From Megascapheus bottae (lineage: Eukaryota; Chordata; Mammalia; Rodentia; Geomyidae), in NCBI GenBank assembly GCA_024803745.1, contig JANJXV010001802.1, forward strand, positions 1 through 64,000: a stretch of DNA of 64,000 nucleotides, read 5' to 3'. Below the pieces are notes generated by a model, which was not told where the DNA came from, ran no database searches, and saw nothing but the letters and a program-made list of their open reading frames with translations. Shown piece after piece: positions 1-14,414 of the stretch (its first letter is position 1; each line of letters opens with the position of its first letter). The translations under genes were made by a program, and so were the position numbers.

Positions 1-3000
1 CAGTCACACATCATTCTATCAGTTCACATACCACCATTTTGATTGCACACACCTCCATTCTATGACTTCACACCCTACATTCTTACTTCAAAAACATCCA
101 TTCTAAGACTTTACAGACCTCCATTCTATGAGTTCACAAACGTCCATTCTATGACTTCACACACCTCCATTCTATGAATTCACACACCTCAATTCTATGA
201 CTTCACACACCTCCATTCTATGACTTCACACACCTCCATTCTGTGACTTCACACATCTCCATTCTATGAGTTCAGACACCTGCATTGTGACTTCACACAC
301 CTGGATTCTATGACTTCACACACCTCCATTCTGACTTCACACACCTCCATTCTATGACTTCACACACCTCCATTCTATGACTTCACACACCGCCATTCTC
401 TGACTTCACAAACATCCATTCTGACTTCACACACCTCCATTCTGACCTCACAAACATCAATTCTGTGCTTTCACACACCTCCATTCTATGACTTCACACA
501 CCTCCATTCTATGACTTCACACACCTCCATTCTATGACTTCACACACTTCCATTCTTTGACTTCACACACCACCATTCTTTGACTTCACGCAACTCCATT
601 GTGAGTTCACACAACTCCATTCTATGACTTCACACACCTCCATTCTGACTTCACACAGCTCCATTCCATGACTTCACACACCTCCATTCTGTGCCTTCAC
701 ACACCTCCCTTCTATGACTTAACACACCTTCATTCTTACTTCACAAACATCCATTCTATGACTTCACACACCTCCATTCTGTGACTTCACACACCTCCAA
801 TCTATGACTTCACACACCTCAATTCTGTGACTTCACACACCTCAATTCTGTGACTTCACACACCTACATTATGACTTCACACACCTCCATTCTATAACTT
901 CACACACCTCCATTCTATGACTTCACAAACCTCCATTCTGTGGCTTCACACACCTCCATTCTGAGTTCACACACCTCCATTCTGTGACTTCACACACCTC
1001 CATTCTGTGACTTCACACACCTCCATTCTGACATCATACACCTCCATTTTATTACTTCATACAACTCCTTTCTGACTTCACACACCTCCATTCTATGACT
1101 TCACACACCTCCATTCTGTGAGTTCACTCACCTCCATTCTGAGTTCACACACCTCCATTCTGTGACTTCACACACCTCCAATCTGACTTCACACAGCTCC
1201 ATTCTATGAGTTCACACACCTCCATTCTGACTTCACACACCTCCATTCTATGACTTCACACAACTCCATTCTGACTTCACACACCTCCATTCTCTGACTT
1301 CACACACCTCCATTCCATGACTTCACACACCTCTACTCTATCAGTTCACACACATCCATTCTATGAGTTCACCCACCACCATTTTGACTTCACACACCTC
1401 CATTCTATGACTTCACACACCTACATTCTTACTTCAGGAACATCCATTGTATGAATTCACCCACCTCCATTCTATGACATCACACACCTCCATTCTATGA
1501 CTTCACACACCTCTATTCTATGACTTCACACACCTCCATTCTATGACTTCACACACCTCCATTCTATGACTTCACACACCTTCATTCTATGACTTCACAC
1601 ACTTCCATTCTTTGACTTCACACACCTCCATTCTTTGACTTCACACATCTCAATTGTGAGTTCACACACCTCCATTCTATGACTTCACACACCTCCATTC
1701 TATGACTTCACACACCTCCATTCTGTGACTTCACACATCTCAATTCTGTGACTTCACACACCTACATTATGACTTCACACACCTCCATTCTATGACTTCA
1801 CACACCTCCATTCTATGACTTCACACACCTCCATTCTGTGACTTCACACACCTCCAATCTGACTTCACACAGCTCCATTCTATGACCTCACACACCTCCA
1901 TTCTGTGACTTCACACACCTCCATTCTATGACTTCACACACCTCGATTGTGATTTCACACACCTCCATTCTTTGAGTTCACACACCTCCATTCTGACATA
2001 ACACACCTCCATTCTATAACTTCACACACCTCCATTCTGACTTCACACACCTCCATTCTATGATTTCTCACACCTCCATTCTATTAATTCACACACCTCC
2101 ATTCTGTGACTTCACACAACTCCATTTTATGTCTTCCCACACCTCCATTCTGTGACTTCACACACCTCCATTCTGAGTAAACAAACCTCCATTCTGTGAC
2201 CTAACGCACCTTCATTCTGTGACTTCACACACCTCCATTCTATGACTTCACACACCTCCATTCTATGAGTTCACACACCTCCATTCTATGACTTCACACA
2301 CCTCCAGTCTTTGACTTCACACCCCTCCATTCTGTGACTTCACACACCTCCATTCTATGACTTCACACACCTCCATTGTGACTTCCCACACCTGTAATCT
2401 GAGTTCACACAAGTCCGTTCTGACTTCACACACCTCCATTCTATGACTTCACACACCTCCATTCTGTGACTTCACACACCTGAATTCTGTGACTTCACAC
2501 GCATCCATTATGAATTCACACCCCTCCATTCTATGACTTCACACACCTCCATTCTATGACTTCACACACCTAGATTCTGTGACTTCACACACCTCCATTC
2601 AGAGTTCACACACCTCCATTCTGTGACTTCACACACCTCCATTCTGACTTCACACAGCTCCATAAAATGACTTCACACACCTCCATTCTGTGACTTCGTA
2701 CACCTCCATTATGACTTCACACAGCTCCATTCTCTGACTTCCCACACCTCCATTCTATGATTTCACACACCTCCATTCTAGACTTCACTCACCTCCATTC
2801 TGTGACTTCACACACCTCCATTCTGAGTTCAAACACCTCCGTTCTGTGACTTAACACACCTCCATTCTGTGACTTCACACACCTCCATTCTGAGTTCGCA
2901 CACCTCCATTCTGTGACTTCACACACCTCCATTCTGACTTCACACAGCTCCATTCTATGACATCACACACCTCCATTCTGTGCCTTCACACACCTCCATT

Positions 3001-4189
3001 CTATGACTTCACACACCTCCATTCTGTGACTTCACACACCTCAATTCTGTGATTTCACACACCTCCATTATGACTTCACACACATCCATTCTATGACTTC
3101 ACACACCTCCATTCTATGACTTCACAAACGTCCATTCTGTGACTTCACACACCTCCATTCTCAGTTCACAGACGTCCATTCTGTGACTTCACACACCTCC
3201 AATCTGACTTCACACAGCTCCATTCTATGACTTCACACACCTCCATTCTGTGACCTCACACACCTCCATTCTATGACTTCACACACCTTCATTGTGACTT
3301 CACATACCTCCATTCTATGAGTTCACACACCTGCATTCTGACTTCACACACCTCCATTCTATGACTTCACACACCTCCATTCTGACTTCACACACCTCCA
3401 TCTATGACTTCACACTACTCCATTCTGACATCACGCACCTCCATTCTGTGACTTCACACACCTCCATTATATGACTTTACACACCTCCATTCTGTGACTT
3501 CACACACCTCCATTCTATGACTTCACACACCTCCATTCTGTGATTTCACACACCTACATTGTGACTTCACAGACCTCCATTCTATGAGTTCACACAAATG
3601 CATTGTGAATTCACACACCTCCATTCTATGACTTCACACACCTCCATTCTGACTTCACACACCTCCATTCTGACTTCACACACCTCAATTCTGTCACTTA
3701 ACACAACTCCATTCTATTATTTCACACACCTCCATTCTATGACTTCACACACCTCCATTCTATGACTTCACACACGTCCTTTCTGAGTTGACACACCTCC
3801 ATTCTATGACTTCACACGCCTCCAATCTGACTTCACACACCTCCATTTTATGACTTCACACACTTCCATTCTGTGACTTCAAAAACCTCCATTCTATGAC
3901 TTCACACACCTCCATTGTGACTTCACACACCATCATTCTATGAGTTCACACACCTCCATTTTGACTTCACACACCTCCATTCTTTGACTTCATACTCCTA
4001 CATTCTCACTTCAGAAACATCCATTCTATGACTTCACGCACCTCCATTCTATGACTTCACAAACCTCCGTTCTGTGACCACACACCTCCATTCTGAGTTC
4101 CCACACCTCCATTCTGTGACTTCACCCACCTCCATCCTGACTTCACACACCTCCATTCTGACTTCACAAACCTCAATTCTTTGACTTCA

Positions 4190-5190
4190 CACACCTCCAT
4201 TCTATGATTTCACACATTTCCATTCTATGAATTCACACACCTCCATTCTATGACTTCACACACCTCATTTCTGAGTTGACACACCTCCATTCTGTGATTT
4301 CACACACCTCCAATTTGACTGCACACACCCCCATTCTATGACTTCACACAGCCTCATTGTGACTTCACACACTCCATTCTATGAGTTCACACACCTCCGT
4401 TCTGACTACACACACCTCCATTCTATGACTTCACACAGCTGCATTCCGACTTCAGACACCTCCATTTGTGACTTCACACACCGCAATTTTGACTTCAAAC
4501 ACCTTCATTCTGTGACTTCACACACCTCCATTGTATGATGTCACACACTTCCATTCTATGAATTCACACACCTCCATTCTATGACTTCACACACCTCATT
4601 TCTGAGTTGACACACATCCATTCTGTGATTTCACACACCTCCAATTTGACTTCACACACCCCCATTCTATGACTTCACACAGCCTCATTGTGACTTCACA
4701 CACTCCATTCTATGAGTTCACACACCTCCGTTCTGACTTCACACACCTCCATTTTATGACTTCACACAGCTGCATTCCGACTTCAGACACCTCCATTTGT
4801 GACTTCACACACCACAATTTTGACTTCAAACACCTTCATTCTGTGACTTCACACACCTCCATTCTATGATTTCACACACTTCCATTCTATGTATTCACAC
4901 ACCTCCATTCTATGACTTCACACACCTCATTTCTGAGTTGACACACCTCCATTCTGTGATTTCACACACCTCCAATTTGACTTCACACACCCCCATTCTA
5001 TGACTTAACACAGCCTCATTGTGATTTCACACACTCCATTCTATGAGTTCACACACATCCATTCTGACTTCACACACCTCCATTCTATGACTTCACACAG
5101 CTGCATTCCGACTTCAGACACCTCCATTTGTGACTTCACACACCACAATTTTGACTTCAAACACCTTCATTCTGTGACTTCACACACCTC
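4190..5190. repeat. 331-bp higher-order sub-repeat, three tandem copies
   Basis: Three consecutive copies are marked by the rare variant CACAGCCTCATTGTGA, near 4,348, 4,679 and 5,010, exactly 331 bp apart. Each copy also has CTCATTTCTGAGTTGACAC, CAGCTGCATTCCGACTTCAG and CACAATTTTGACTTCAAAC in the same order. Copies differ by scattered substitutions. The same module appears once at 6,922 and 8,911, twice at 11,771-12,112 (again 331 bp apart), three times at about 57,485-58,170 (330-331 bp apart) and at about 60,002-60,350 and 61,633-61,980. Open reading frames of 66-89 codons that start in this module are repeat by-products. Confidence 0.92.
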
Positions 5191-6192
5191 CATTCTGTGA
5201 CTTCACACACCACCATTGTTTGACTTCACACACCTATATTCTTGGGCTTCACACACCTCCATTCCATGACTTCACACATCTCCATTTTATGAGTTCACAT
5301 ACCCCCATTTTGACTTCACACACCTCCATTCTATGACTTCACACACCTTCATTCTACTTCAGAAACATCCATTCTATGACTTCACACACCTCCATTCTAT
5401 GACTTCACACACCTCCTTTCTGAGTTGACACACCTCCATTCTATGACTTCACACACCTCCAATTTGACTTCACACACCTCCATTTTATGACTTCACACAC
5501 TTCCATTCTGTGACTTCAAAAACCTCCATTCTATGACTTCACAAACCTCCATTGTGACTTCACACACCATCATTCTATGAGTTCACACACCGCCATTCTG
5601 ACTTCACTCACCTCTATTCTGTGACTTCACACAGCTCCATTCTGACTTCACACAGCTCCATTCTATGACTTCACACACATCTATTCTGACTTCACACACC
5701 TCCTATCTGTGACTTCACACACCTCCATTCTGATTTCACACACCTCCATTCTCTGACGTCAAACACCTCCATTCTGTGACTTCACACACCTCCATTCTAT
5801 GACTTCACACACCTCCATTCTATGACTTCACACACCCCCATTGTGCGACTTCACACACCTCCATTCTATGACTTCACACACCTCCATTCTGTGACTTCAC
5901 ACACCTCCATTCTGAGTTCACACACCTCCACTTTGTGATTTCACACACCTCCATTCTGTGACTTCACACACCTCCATTCTATGACTTCACACACCTAAAT
6001 TCTATGACTTCACACACCTCCATTCTATGACTTCACACACCTCCATTCTGTGACTTCACACACCTCCATTCTATGACTTCACACACCTCCATTCTGTGAC
6101 TTCACGCACCTGCATTCTATGACCTCACACACCTCCATTCTATGACTTCGCACACCTGCATTGTGACTTCACACACCTCCATTCTATGAGTT

Positions 6193-8181
6193 CACACACC
6201 TCCATTCTGACTTCACACACCTCCATTCTATGACTTCACACACCTCCATTCTGACTTCACACACCTCCATTCTATGACTTCACACAACTCCATCTGACTT
6301 CACACACCTCCATTCCATGACTTCACACACCTCCATTCGATGAATTCACACACCTCCATTCTTTGTCTTCATGCACCTCCATTCTATGAGTTCACACACC
6401 TCCATTCTGTGACTTCACACACCTTTATTGTTTGACTTCACACACCTCCATTCTTTGACTTCACACACCTACATTCCATGACTTCACACACCTCCATTCT
6501 ATGAGTTCACACACCTCCATTCTATGAGTTCACACACCTCCATTTTGACTTCACACACCTCCATTCTTTGACTTCATACACCTTCATTCTCACTTCAGAA
6601 ACATCCATTCTATGACTTCACGCACCTCCATTCTATGACTTCACAAACCTCCGTTCTGTGACCACACACCTCCATTCTGAGTTCCCACACCTCCATTCTG
6701 TGACTTCACCCACGTCCATCCGGACTTCACACACCTCCATTCTGACTTCACAAACCTCAATTCTTTGACTTCACCCACCTCCATTCTATGATTTCACACA
6801 TTTCCATTCTATGAATTCACACACCTCCATTCTATGACTTCACACACCTCATTTCTGAGTTGACACACCTCCATTCTGTGATTTCACACACCTCTAATTT
6901 GACTTCACACACCCCCATTCTATGACTTCACACAGCCTCATTGTGACTTCACATACTCCATTCTATGAGTTCACACACCTCCATTCTGACTTCACACACT
7001 TCCATTCTATGACTTCACACAGCTGCATTCCGACTTCAGACACCTCCATTTGTGACTTCACACACCACCATTGTTTGACTTCACACACCTATATTCTTGG
7101 ACTTCACACACCTCCATTCCATGACTTCACACATCTCCATTTTATGAGTTCACATACCCCCATTTTGACTTCACACACCTCCATTCTATGACTTCACAGA
7201 CCTTCATTCTACTTCAGAAACATCCATTCTATGACTTCACACAACTGCATTCTGTGACTTCACACACCTCCATTCTATGACTTCACACAATTCCATTCTA
7301 TGACTTCACACACCTCCATTCTTTGACTTCACACACCTCCATTTTGAGTTCACACACCTCCATTCTGTGACTTCAAACACCTCCATTCTGTGACTTCACA
7401 CACCTCCATTCTGTGACTTCACACCACTCCTTTCTATGACCTCCCTCACCTCCATTCTGTGACTTCACACCCCTCCATTCTGAGTTCACAAACCTCAATT
7501 CTGTGACTTAACGCACCTCCATTCTGTGACTTCACACACCTCCGTTCTGACTTCACACACCTCCATTCTATGACTTCACACACCTCCATTCTGTGACTTC
7601 ACACACCTCAATTCTGTGACTTCACACACCTCCAGTATGACTTCACACACCTCCATTCTATGACTTCACACACTTCCATTCTTTGACTTCACACACCTAG
7701 ATTCTGTGACTTCACACACCTCCGTTCTGAGTTCACACACCTCAATTCTGTGGCTTCACACACCTCCATTCTGACTTCACCCAGCTCCATTCAATGACTT
7801 CACACACCTCCATTCTGTGACTTCGCACACCTCCAATCTGACTTCACACAGCTCCACTCTATGCCTTCCCACACCTCCATTCTTTGATTTCACACACCTC
7901 CATTCTATGACTTCACACACCTCCATTTTGTGATTTCACACACCTCCATTCTGAGTTCAAACACCTCCGTTCTGTGACTTAACACACCTCCATTCTGTGA
8001 CTTCACACACCACCATTCTGAGTTCACACACCTCCATTCTGTGACTTCACACACCTCCATTCTGACTTCAAACAGCTCCATTCTATGACTTCACACACCT
8101 CCATTCTGTGCCTTCACACACCTCCATTCTATGACTTAACACACCTTCCTTCTTACTTCACAAACATCCATTCTATGACTT
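6193..8181. repeat. 1,989-bp higher-order repeat, copy 1
   Basis: This is the first copy of a direct tandem duplication. Landmarks recur exactly 1,989 bp later: AACTCCATCTGACTTC at about 6,287 and 8,276, the GCCTCATTGTGA module at 6,932 and 8,921, and the start of a chance 89-codon frame at 6,922 and 8,911. By eye I saw only a few substitutions between the copies (for example TACTCCATTC versus TACTCCTTTC near 6,955 and 8,944, and AACTGCATT versus AACTCCATT near 7,233 and 9,232). That suggests a very recent duplication or conversion. Boundaries are uncertain by about one basic unit because the duplication began and ended inside similar units. Confidence 0.9.
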
Positions 8182-10170
8182 CACACACCTCCATTCTGAC
8201 TTCACACACCTCCATTCTATGACTTCACACACCTCCATTCTGACTTCACACACTTCCATTCTATGACTTCACACAACTCCATCTGACTTCACACACCTCC
8301 ATTCCATGACTTCACACACCTCCATTCGATGAATTCACACACCTCCATTCTTTGTCTTCATGCACCTCCATTCTATGAGTTCACACACCTCCATTCTGTG
8401 ACTTCACACACCTTTATTGTTTGACTTCACACACCTCCATTCTTTGACTTCACACACCTACATTCCATGACTTCACACACCTCCATTCTATGAGTTCACA
8501 CACCTCCATTCTATGAGTTCACACACCTCCATTTTGACTTCACACACCTCCATTCTTTGACTTCATACACCTTCATTCTCACTTCAGAAACATCCATTCT
8601 ATGACTTCACGCACCTCCATTCTATGACTTCACAAACCTCCGTTCTGTGACCACACACCTCCATTCTGAGTTCCCACACCTCCATTCTGTGACTTCACCC
8701 ACGTCCATCCGGACTTCACACACCTCCATTCTGACTTCACAAACCTCAATTCTTTGACTTCACCCACCTCCATTCTATGATTTCACACATTTCCATTCTA
8801 TGAATTCACACACCTCCATTCTATGACTTCACACACCTCATTTCTGAGTTGACACACCTCCATTCTGTGATTTCACACACCTCTAATTTGACTTCACACA
8901 CCCCCATTCTATGACTTCACACAGCCTCATTGTGACTTCACATACTCCTTTCTATGAGTTCACACACCTCCATTCTGACTTCACACACTTCCATTCTATG
9001 ACTTCACACAGCTGCATTCCGACTTCAGACACCTCCATTTGTGACTTCACACACCACCATTGTTTGACTTCACACACCTATATTCTTGGACTTCACACAC
9101 CTCCATTCCATGACTTCACACATCTCCATTTTATGAGTTCACATACCCCCATTTTGACTTCACACACCTCCATTCTATGACTTCACAGACCTTCATTCTA
9201 CTTCAGAAACATCCATTCTATGACTTCACACAACTCCATTCTGTGACTTCACACACCTCCATTCTATGACTTCACACAATTCCATTCTATGACTTCACAC
9301 ACCTCCATTCTTTGACTTCACACACCTCCATTTTGAGTTCACACACCTCCATTCTGTGACTTCAAACACCTCCATTCTGTGACTTCACACACCTCCATTC
9401 TGTGACTTCACACCACTCCTTTCTATGACCTCCCTCACCTCCATTCTGTGACTTCACACCCCTCCATTCTGAGTTCACAAACCTCAATTCTGTGACTTAA
9501 CGCACCTCCATTCTGTGACTTCACACACCTCCGTTCTGACTTCACACACCTCCATTCTATGACTTCACACACCTCCATTCTGTGACTTCACACACCTCAA
9601 TTCTGTGACTTCACACACCTCCAGTATGACTTCACACACCTCCATTCTATGACTTCACACACTTCCATTCTTTGACTTCACACACCTAGATTCTGTGACT
9701 TCACACACCTCCGTTCTGAGTTCACACACCTCAATTCTGTGGCTTCACACACCTCCATTCTGACTTCACCCAGCTCCATTCAATGACTTCACACACCTCC
9801 ATTCTGTGACTTCGCACACCTCCAATCTGACTTCACACAGCTCCACTCTATGCCTTCCCACACCTCCATTCTTTGATTTCACACACCTCCATTCTATGAC
9901 TTCACACACCTCCATTTTGTGATTTCACACACCTCCATTCTGAGTTCAAACACCTCCGTTCTGTGACTTAACACACCTCCATTCTGTGACTTCACACACC
10001 ACCATTCTGAGTTCACACACCTCCATTCTGTGACTTCACACACCTCCATTCTGACTTCAAACAGCTCCATTCTATGACTTCACACACCTCCATTCTGTGC
10101 CTTCACACACCTCCATTCTATGACTTAACACACCTTCCTTCTTACTTCACAAACATCCATTCTATGACTT
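8182..10170. repeat. 1,989-bp higher-order repeat, copy 2
   Basis: This is the second copy of the 1,989-bp duplication, in direct orientation immediately after the first. It is nearly identical to copy 1 until about 10,187. There copy 1 re-enters the start of copy 2, whereas copy 2 continues into a different series of units (10,187-11,050). That continuation is shared with the third, rearranged copy downstream, so copy 2 plus its continuation is probably closer to the ancestral, roughly 2.86-kb arrangement. Copy 1 would then be a shorter derivative. Confidence 0.9.
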
Positions 10171-11049
10171 CACACACCTCCATTCTATGACTTCACACAC
10201 CTCCATTCTATGACTTCACAAACCTCCATTCTGTCACTTCACACACCTCAATTCTGTGACTTCACACACCTCCACTATGACTTCACACACATCCATTCTA
10301 TGACTTCACACACCTCCATTCTATGACTTCACACACCTTCATTCTGTGACTTCACACACCTCCTTTCTGAGTTCACACACCTCCATTCTGTGACTTCACA
10401 CAACTCCAATCTGACTTCACACAGCTCCATTCTATGACTTCACACACCTCCATTCTGTGACTTCACACACCTCCATTCTATGACTTCATACACCTCCATT
10501 GTGACTTCACACAGCTCCATTCTATGAGTTCACACACCTCCATTCTGACTTCACAAACCTCCATTCTATGACTTCACACACCTTTATTCTGACTTCACAC
10601 ACCTCCCTTCTATGACTTCACACAACTCCATTCTGACTTCAGACACCTCCATTCTATGAGTTCACACAACTGCATTGTGACTTCACACACCTCCATTCTA
10701 TGACTTCACACACATCCATTCTGACTTCACACACCTCCATTCTGACTTCACAAACATCAATTCTGTGACTTCACACACCTCCATTGTTTGACTTCACACA
10801 CCTAAATTCTATGACTTCACACACCTCCATTCTATGACTTCACACCTCCATTCTATGACTTCACAAACCTCCATTCTGACTTCACACACCTCCATTCTGA
10901 CTTCATAAACATCAATTCTGTGACTTCACACACCTCCATTCTATGACTTCACACACCTCCATTCTATGACTTCACACACCTCCATTCTGTGACTTCACCC
11001 TCTTCCATTCTTTGACTTCACACACCTCCATTTTTGGACTTCACACATC

Positions 11050-13735
11050 TCCATTGTGAGTTGACACACCTCCATTCTATGACTTCACACACCTCCATTC
11101 TGACTTCACACACCTCCATTCTATGACTTCACACAACTCCATCTGACTTCACACACCTCCATTCCATGACTTCACACACCTCCATTCGATGAATTCACAC
11201 ACCTCCATTCTTTGTCTTCATGCACCTCCATTCTATGAATTCACACACCTCCATTCTGTGACTTCACACACCTTTATTGTTTGACTTCACACAACTCCAT
11301 TCTTTGACTTCACACACCTACATTCCATGACTTCACACACCTCCATTATATGAGTTCACACACCTCCAATCTATGAGTTCACACACCTCCATTTTGACTT
11401 CACACACCTCCATTCTTTGACTTCATACACCTTCATTCTCACTTCAGAAACATCCATTCTATGACTTCTCGCACCTCCATTCTATGACTTCACAAACCTC
11501 CGTTCTGTGACCACACACCTCCATTCTGAGTTCCCACACCTCCATTCTGTGACTTCACCCACCTCCATCCTGACTTCACACACCTCCATTCTGACTTCAC
11601 AAACCTCAATTCTTTGACTTCACACACCTCCATTCTATGATTTCACACATTTCCATTCTATGAATTCACACACCTCCATTCTATGACTTCACACACCTCA
11701 TTTCTGGGTTGACACACCTCCATTCTGTGATTTCACACACCTCCAATTTGACTTCACACACCTCCATTCTATGACTTCACACAGCCTCATTGTGACTTCA
11801 TACACTCCATTTTATGAGTTCACACACCTCCGTTCTGACTTCACACACCTCCATTCTATGACTTCACACAGCTGCATTCCGACTTCAGACACCTCCATTT
11901 GTGACTTCACACACCACAATTTTGACTACAAACCCCTTCATTCTGTGACTTCACACACCTCCATTCTATGATTTCACACACTTCCATTCTATGAATTCAC
12001 ACACCTCCGTTCTATGACTTCACACACCTCATTTCTGAGTTGACACACCTCCATTCTGTGATTTCACACACCTCTAATTTGACTTCACACACCCCCATTC
12101 TATGACTTCACACAGCCTCATTGTGACTTCACACACTCCATTCTATGAGTTCACACACCTCCATTCTGACTTCACACACTTCCATTCTATGACTCAACAC
12201 AGCTGCATTCCGACTTCAGACACCTCCATTTGTGATTTCACACACCACTATTGTTTGATTTCACACACCTATATTCTTGGACTTCACACACCTCCATTCC
12301 ATGACTTCACACATCTCCATTTTATGAGTTCACATACCCCCATTTTGACTTCACACACCTCCATTCTATGACTTCACACACCTTCATTCTACTTCAGAAT
12401 CATCCATTCTATGACTTCCCAAAACTCCATTCTATGACTTCACACACCTCCATTCTATGACTTCACACAATTCCATTCTATGACTTCACACACCTCCATT
12501 CTTTGACTTCACACACCTCCATTGTGAGTTCACACACCTCCATTCTGTGACTTCAAACACCTCCATTCTGTGACTTCACACACCTCCATTCTGTGACTTC
12601 ACACAACTCCGTTCTATGACTTCCCTCACCTCCATTCTGTGACTTCACACACCTCCATTCTGAGTTCACAAACCTCAATTCTGTGACTTAACGCACCTCC
12701 ATTCTGTGACTTCACACACCTCCGTTCTGACTTCACACACCTCCATTCTATGACTTCACACACCTCCATTCTGTGACTTCACACACCTCAATTCTGTGAC
12801 TTCACACACCTCCAGTATGACTTCACACACCTCCATTCTATGACTTCACACACTTCCATTCTTTGACTTCACACACCTAGATTCTGTGACTTCACACACC
12901 TCCGTTCTGAGTTCACACACCTCAATTCTGTGACTTCACACACCTCCATTCTGACTTCACCCAGCTCCATTCAATGACTTCACACACCTCCATTCTGTGA
13001 CTTCGCACACCTCCAATCTGACTTCACACAGCTCCACTCTATGCCTTCCCACACCTCCATTCTTTGATTTCACACACCTCCATTCTATGACTTCACACAC
13101 CTCCATTTTGTGATTTCACACACCTCCATTCTGAGTTCAAACACCTCCGTTCTGTGACTTAACACACCTCCATTCTGTGACTTCACACACCACCATTCTG
13201 AGTTCACACACCTCCATTCTGTGACTTCACACACCTCCATTCTGACTTCAAACAGCTCCATTCTATGACTTCACACACCTCCATTCTGTGCCTTCACACA
13301 CCTCCATTCTATGACTTAACACACCTTCCTTCTTACTTCACAAACATCCATTCTATGACTTCACACACCTCCATTCTATGACTTCACACACCTCCATTCT
13401 ATGACTTCACAAACCTCCATTCTGTCACTTCACACACCTCAATTCTGTGACTTCACACACCTCCACTATGACTTCACACACATCCATTCTATGACTTCAC
13501 ACACCTCCATTCTATGACTTCACACCTCCATTCTATGACTTCACAAACCTCCATTCTGACTTCACACACCTCCATTCTGACTTCACAAACATCATTTCTG
13601 TGACTTCACACACCTCCATTCTATGACTTCACACACCTCCATTCTATGACTTCACACACCTCCATTCTATGACTTCACCCTCTTCCATTCTTTGACTTCA
13701 CACACCTCCATTTTTGGACTTCACACATCTCCATT
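11050..13735. repeat. Third, rearranged copy of the 2.0/2.86-kb higher-order repeat
   Basis: AACTCCATCTGACTTC at about 11,136 lies 2,860 bp after the same landmark at 8,276. Downstream landmarks are then 3,191 bp from their partners (the 89-codon chance frame at 12,102 versus 8,911). The extra 331 bp is one inserted copy of the 331-bp module (11,771-12,101). Further on, the spacing falls to about 2,680 bp (CCATTGTGAGTTGACAC at about 11,051 and 13,731). This implies a loss of about 511 bp relative to the stretch around 10,330-10,840. This copy is more diverged than copies 1 and 2 are from each other. Confidence 0.82.
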
Positions 13736-14414
13736 GTGAGTTGACACACCTCCATTCTATGACTTCACACACCTCCATTTTGACTTCACACAGCTCCATT
13801 CTATGACTTCATACACCTCCATTCTGTGACTTCACACACCTCCATTCTATGACTTTACACACCTCCATTCTGTGACTTCACACACCTACATTATGACTTC
13901 ACACACCTCCATTCTATGACTTCACACACCTCCTTCCTGACTTCACACACCTCCACTCTATGACTTCCACACCTCCATTCTGTGACTTCACACACCACCA
14001 TTCTATGACTTCACATACCTCCATTTTGAATTCACACACCTCCATTCTATGAGTTCATACACCTCCATTCTGACTTCACACACCTCCATTCTGTGACTTC
14101 ACACACCTCCATTCTTTGACTTCACATACCATTCTATGAGTTCACACACCTCCATTTGTGACTCTACACACCACCTTTTTGACTTCACACACCTCCATTC
14201 TGTGATTTCACACACCTTCATTCTGTGACTTCACACACCTTTATTGTTTGACTTCACACACCTCCATTCTTTGAATTCACACACCTCCTTTCCATTACTT
14301 CACACACCTCCATTCTATGAGTTCACACACCTCCATTTTGACTTCACAAACCTCCATTCTATGACTTCACACACCTTCATTCTACTTCAGAATCATCCAT
14401 TCTATGACTTCCCA
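13736..14414. repeat. Transitional repeat segment before the middle array
   Basis: This segment consists of basic units without a clean higher-order period and ends where the 5,969-bp period begins. The rare variant CAGAATCATCC near 14,388 is otherwise seen only at about 12,395, roughly 1,990 bp earlier. The segment is therefore probably a truncated relative of the preceding higher-order repeat. It marks the left edge at which the younger middle array joins the older mosaic. Confidence 0.65.

Larger units (their letters stand above)
1..14414. repeat. Left domain L: heterogeneous repeat mosaic
   Basis: This stretch has the same basic unit but lacks one dominant higher-order period. It mixes blocks that recur elsewhere. 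Positions 553-745 carry a block ending in the variant TTCTTACTTCACAAACATCC, which recurs near 42,350, 43,880, 49,660, 52,950 and 63,360. Positions 1,331-1,450 carry the variant CTCTACTCTATCAGTTCACA, which recurs near 44,633, 50,730 and 54,000. Positions about 2,080-2,700 recur near 47,770, 60,600 and 62,220. L therefore belongs to the same repeat families as the right domain. It differs from the middle, where 4.5-6.0 kb units dominate. No gene is present. Confidence 0.85.

Noticed and set aside
4338..4538. Plus-strand open frame of 66 codons, with relatives at 4,669, 6,922, 8,911, 11,771, 12,102, 57,485, 57,815, 60,002 and 61,633
   Set aside because: The frame simply translates the repeat unit (Thr-Ser-His, Asp-Phe-Thr-His and similar motifs). 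It stays open because 21-bp units keep phase and the 331-bp module contains several of them. Copies recur because the DNA was duplicated; there is no start context, codon bias or non-repeat domain.
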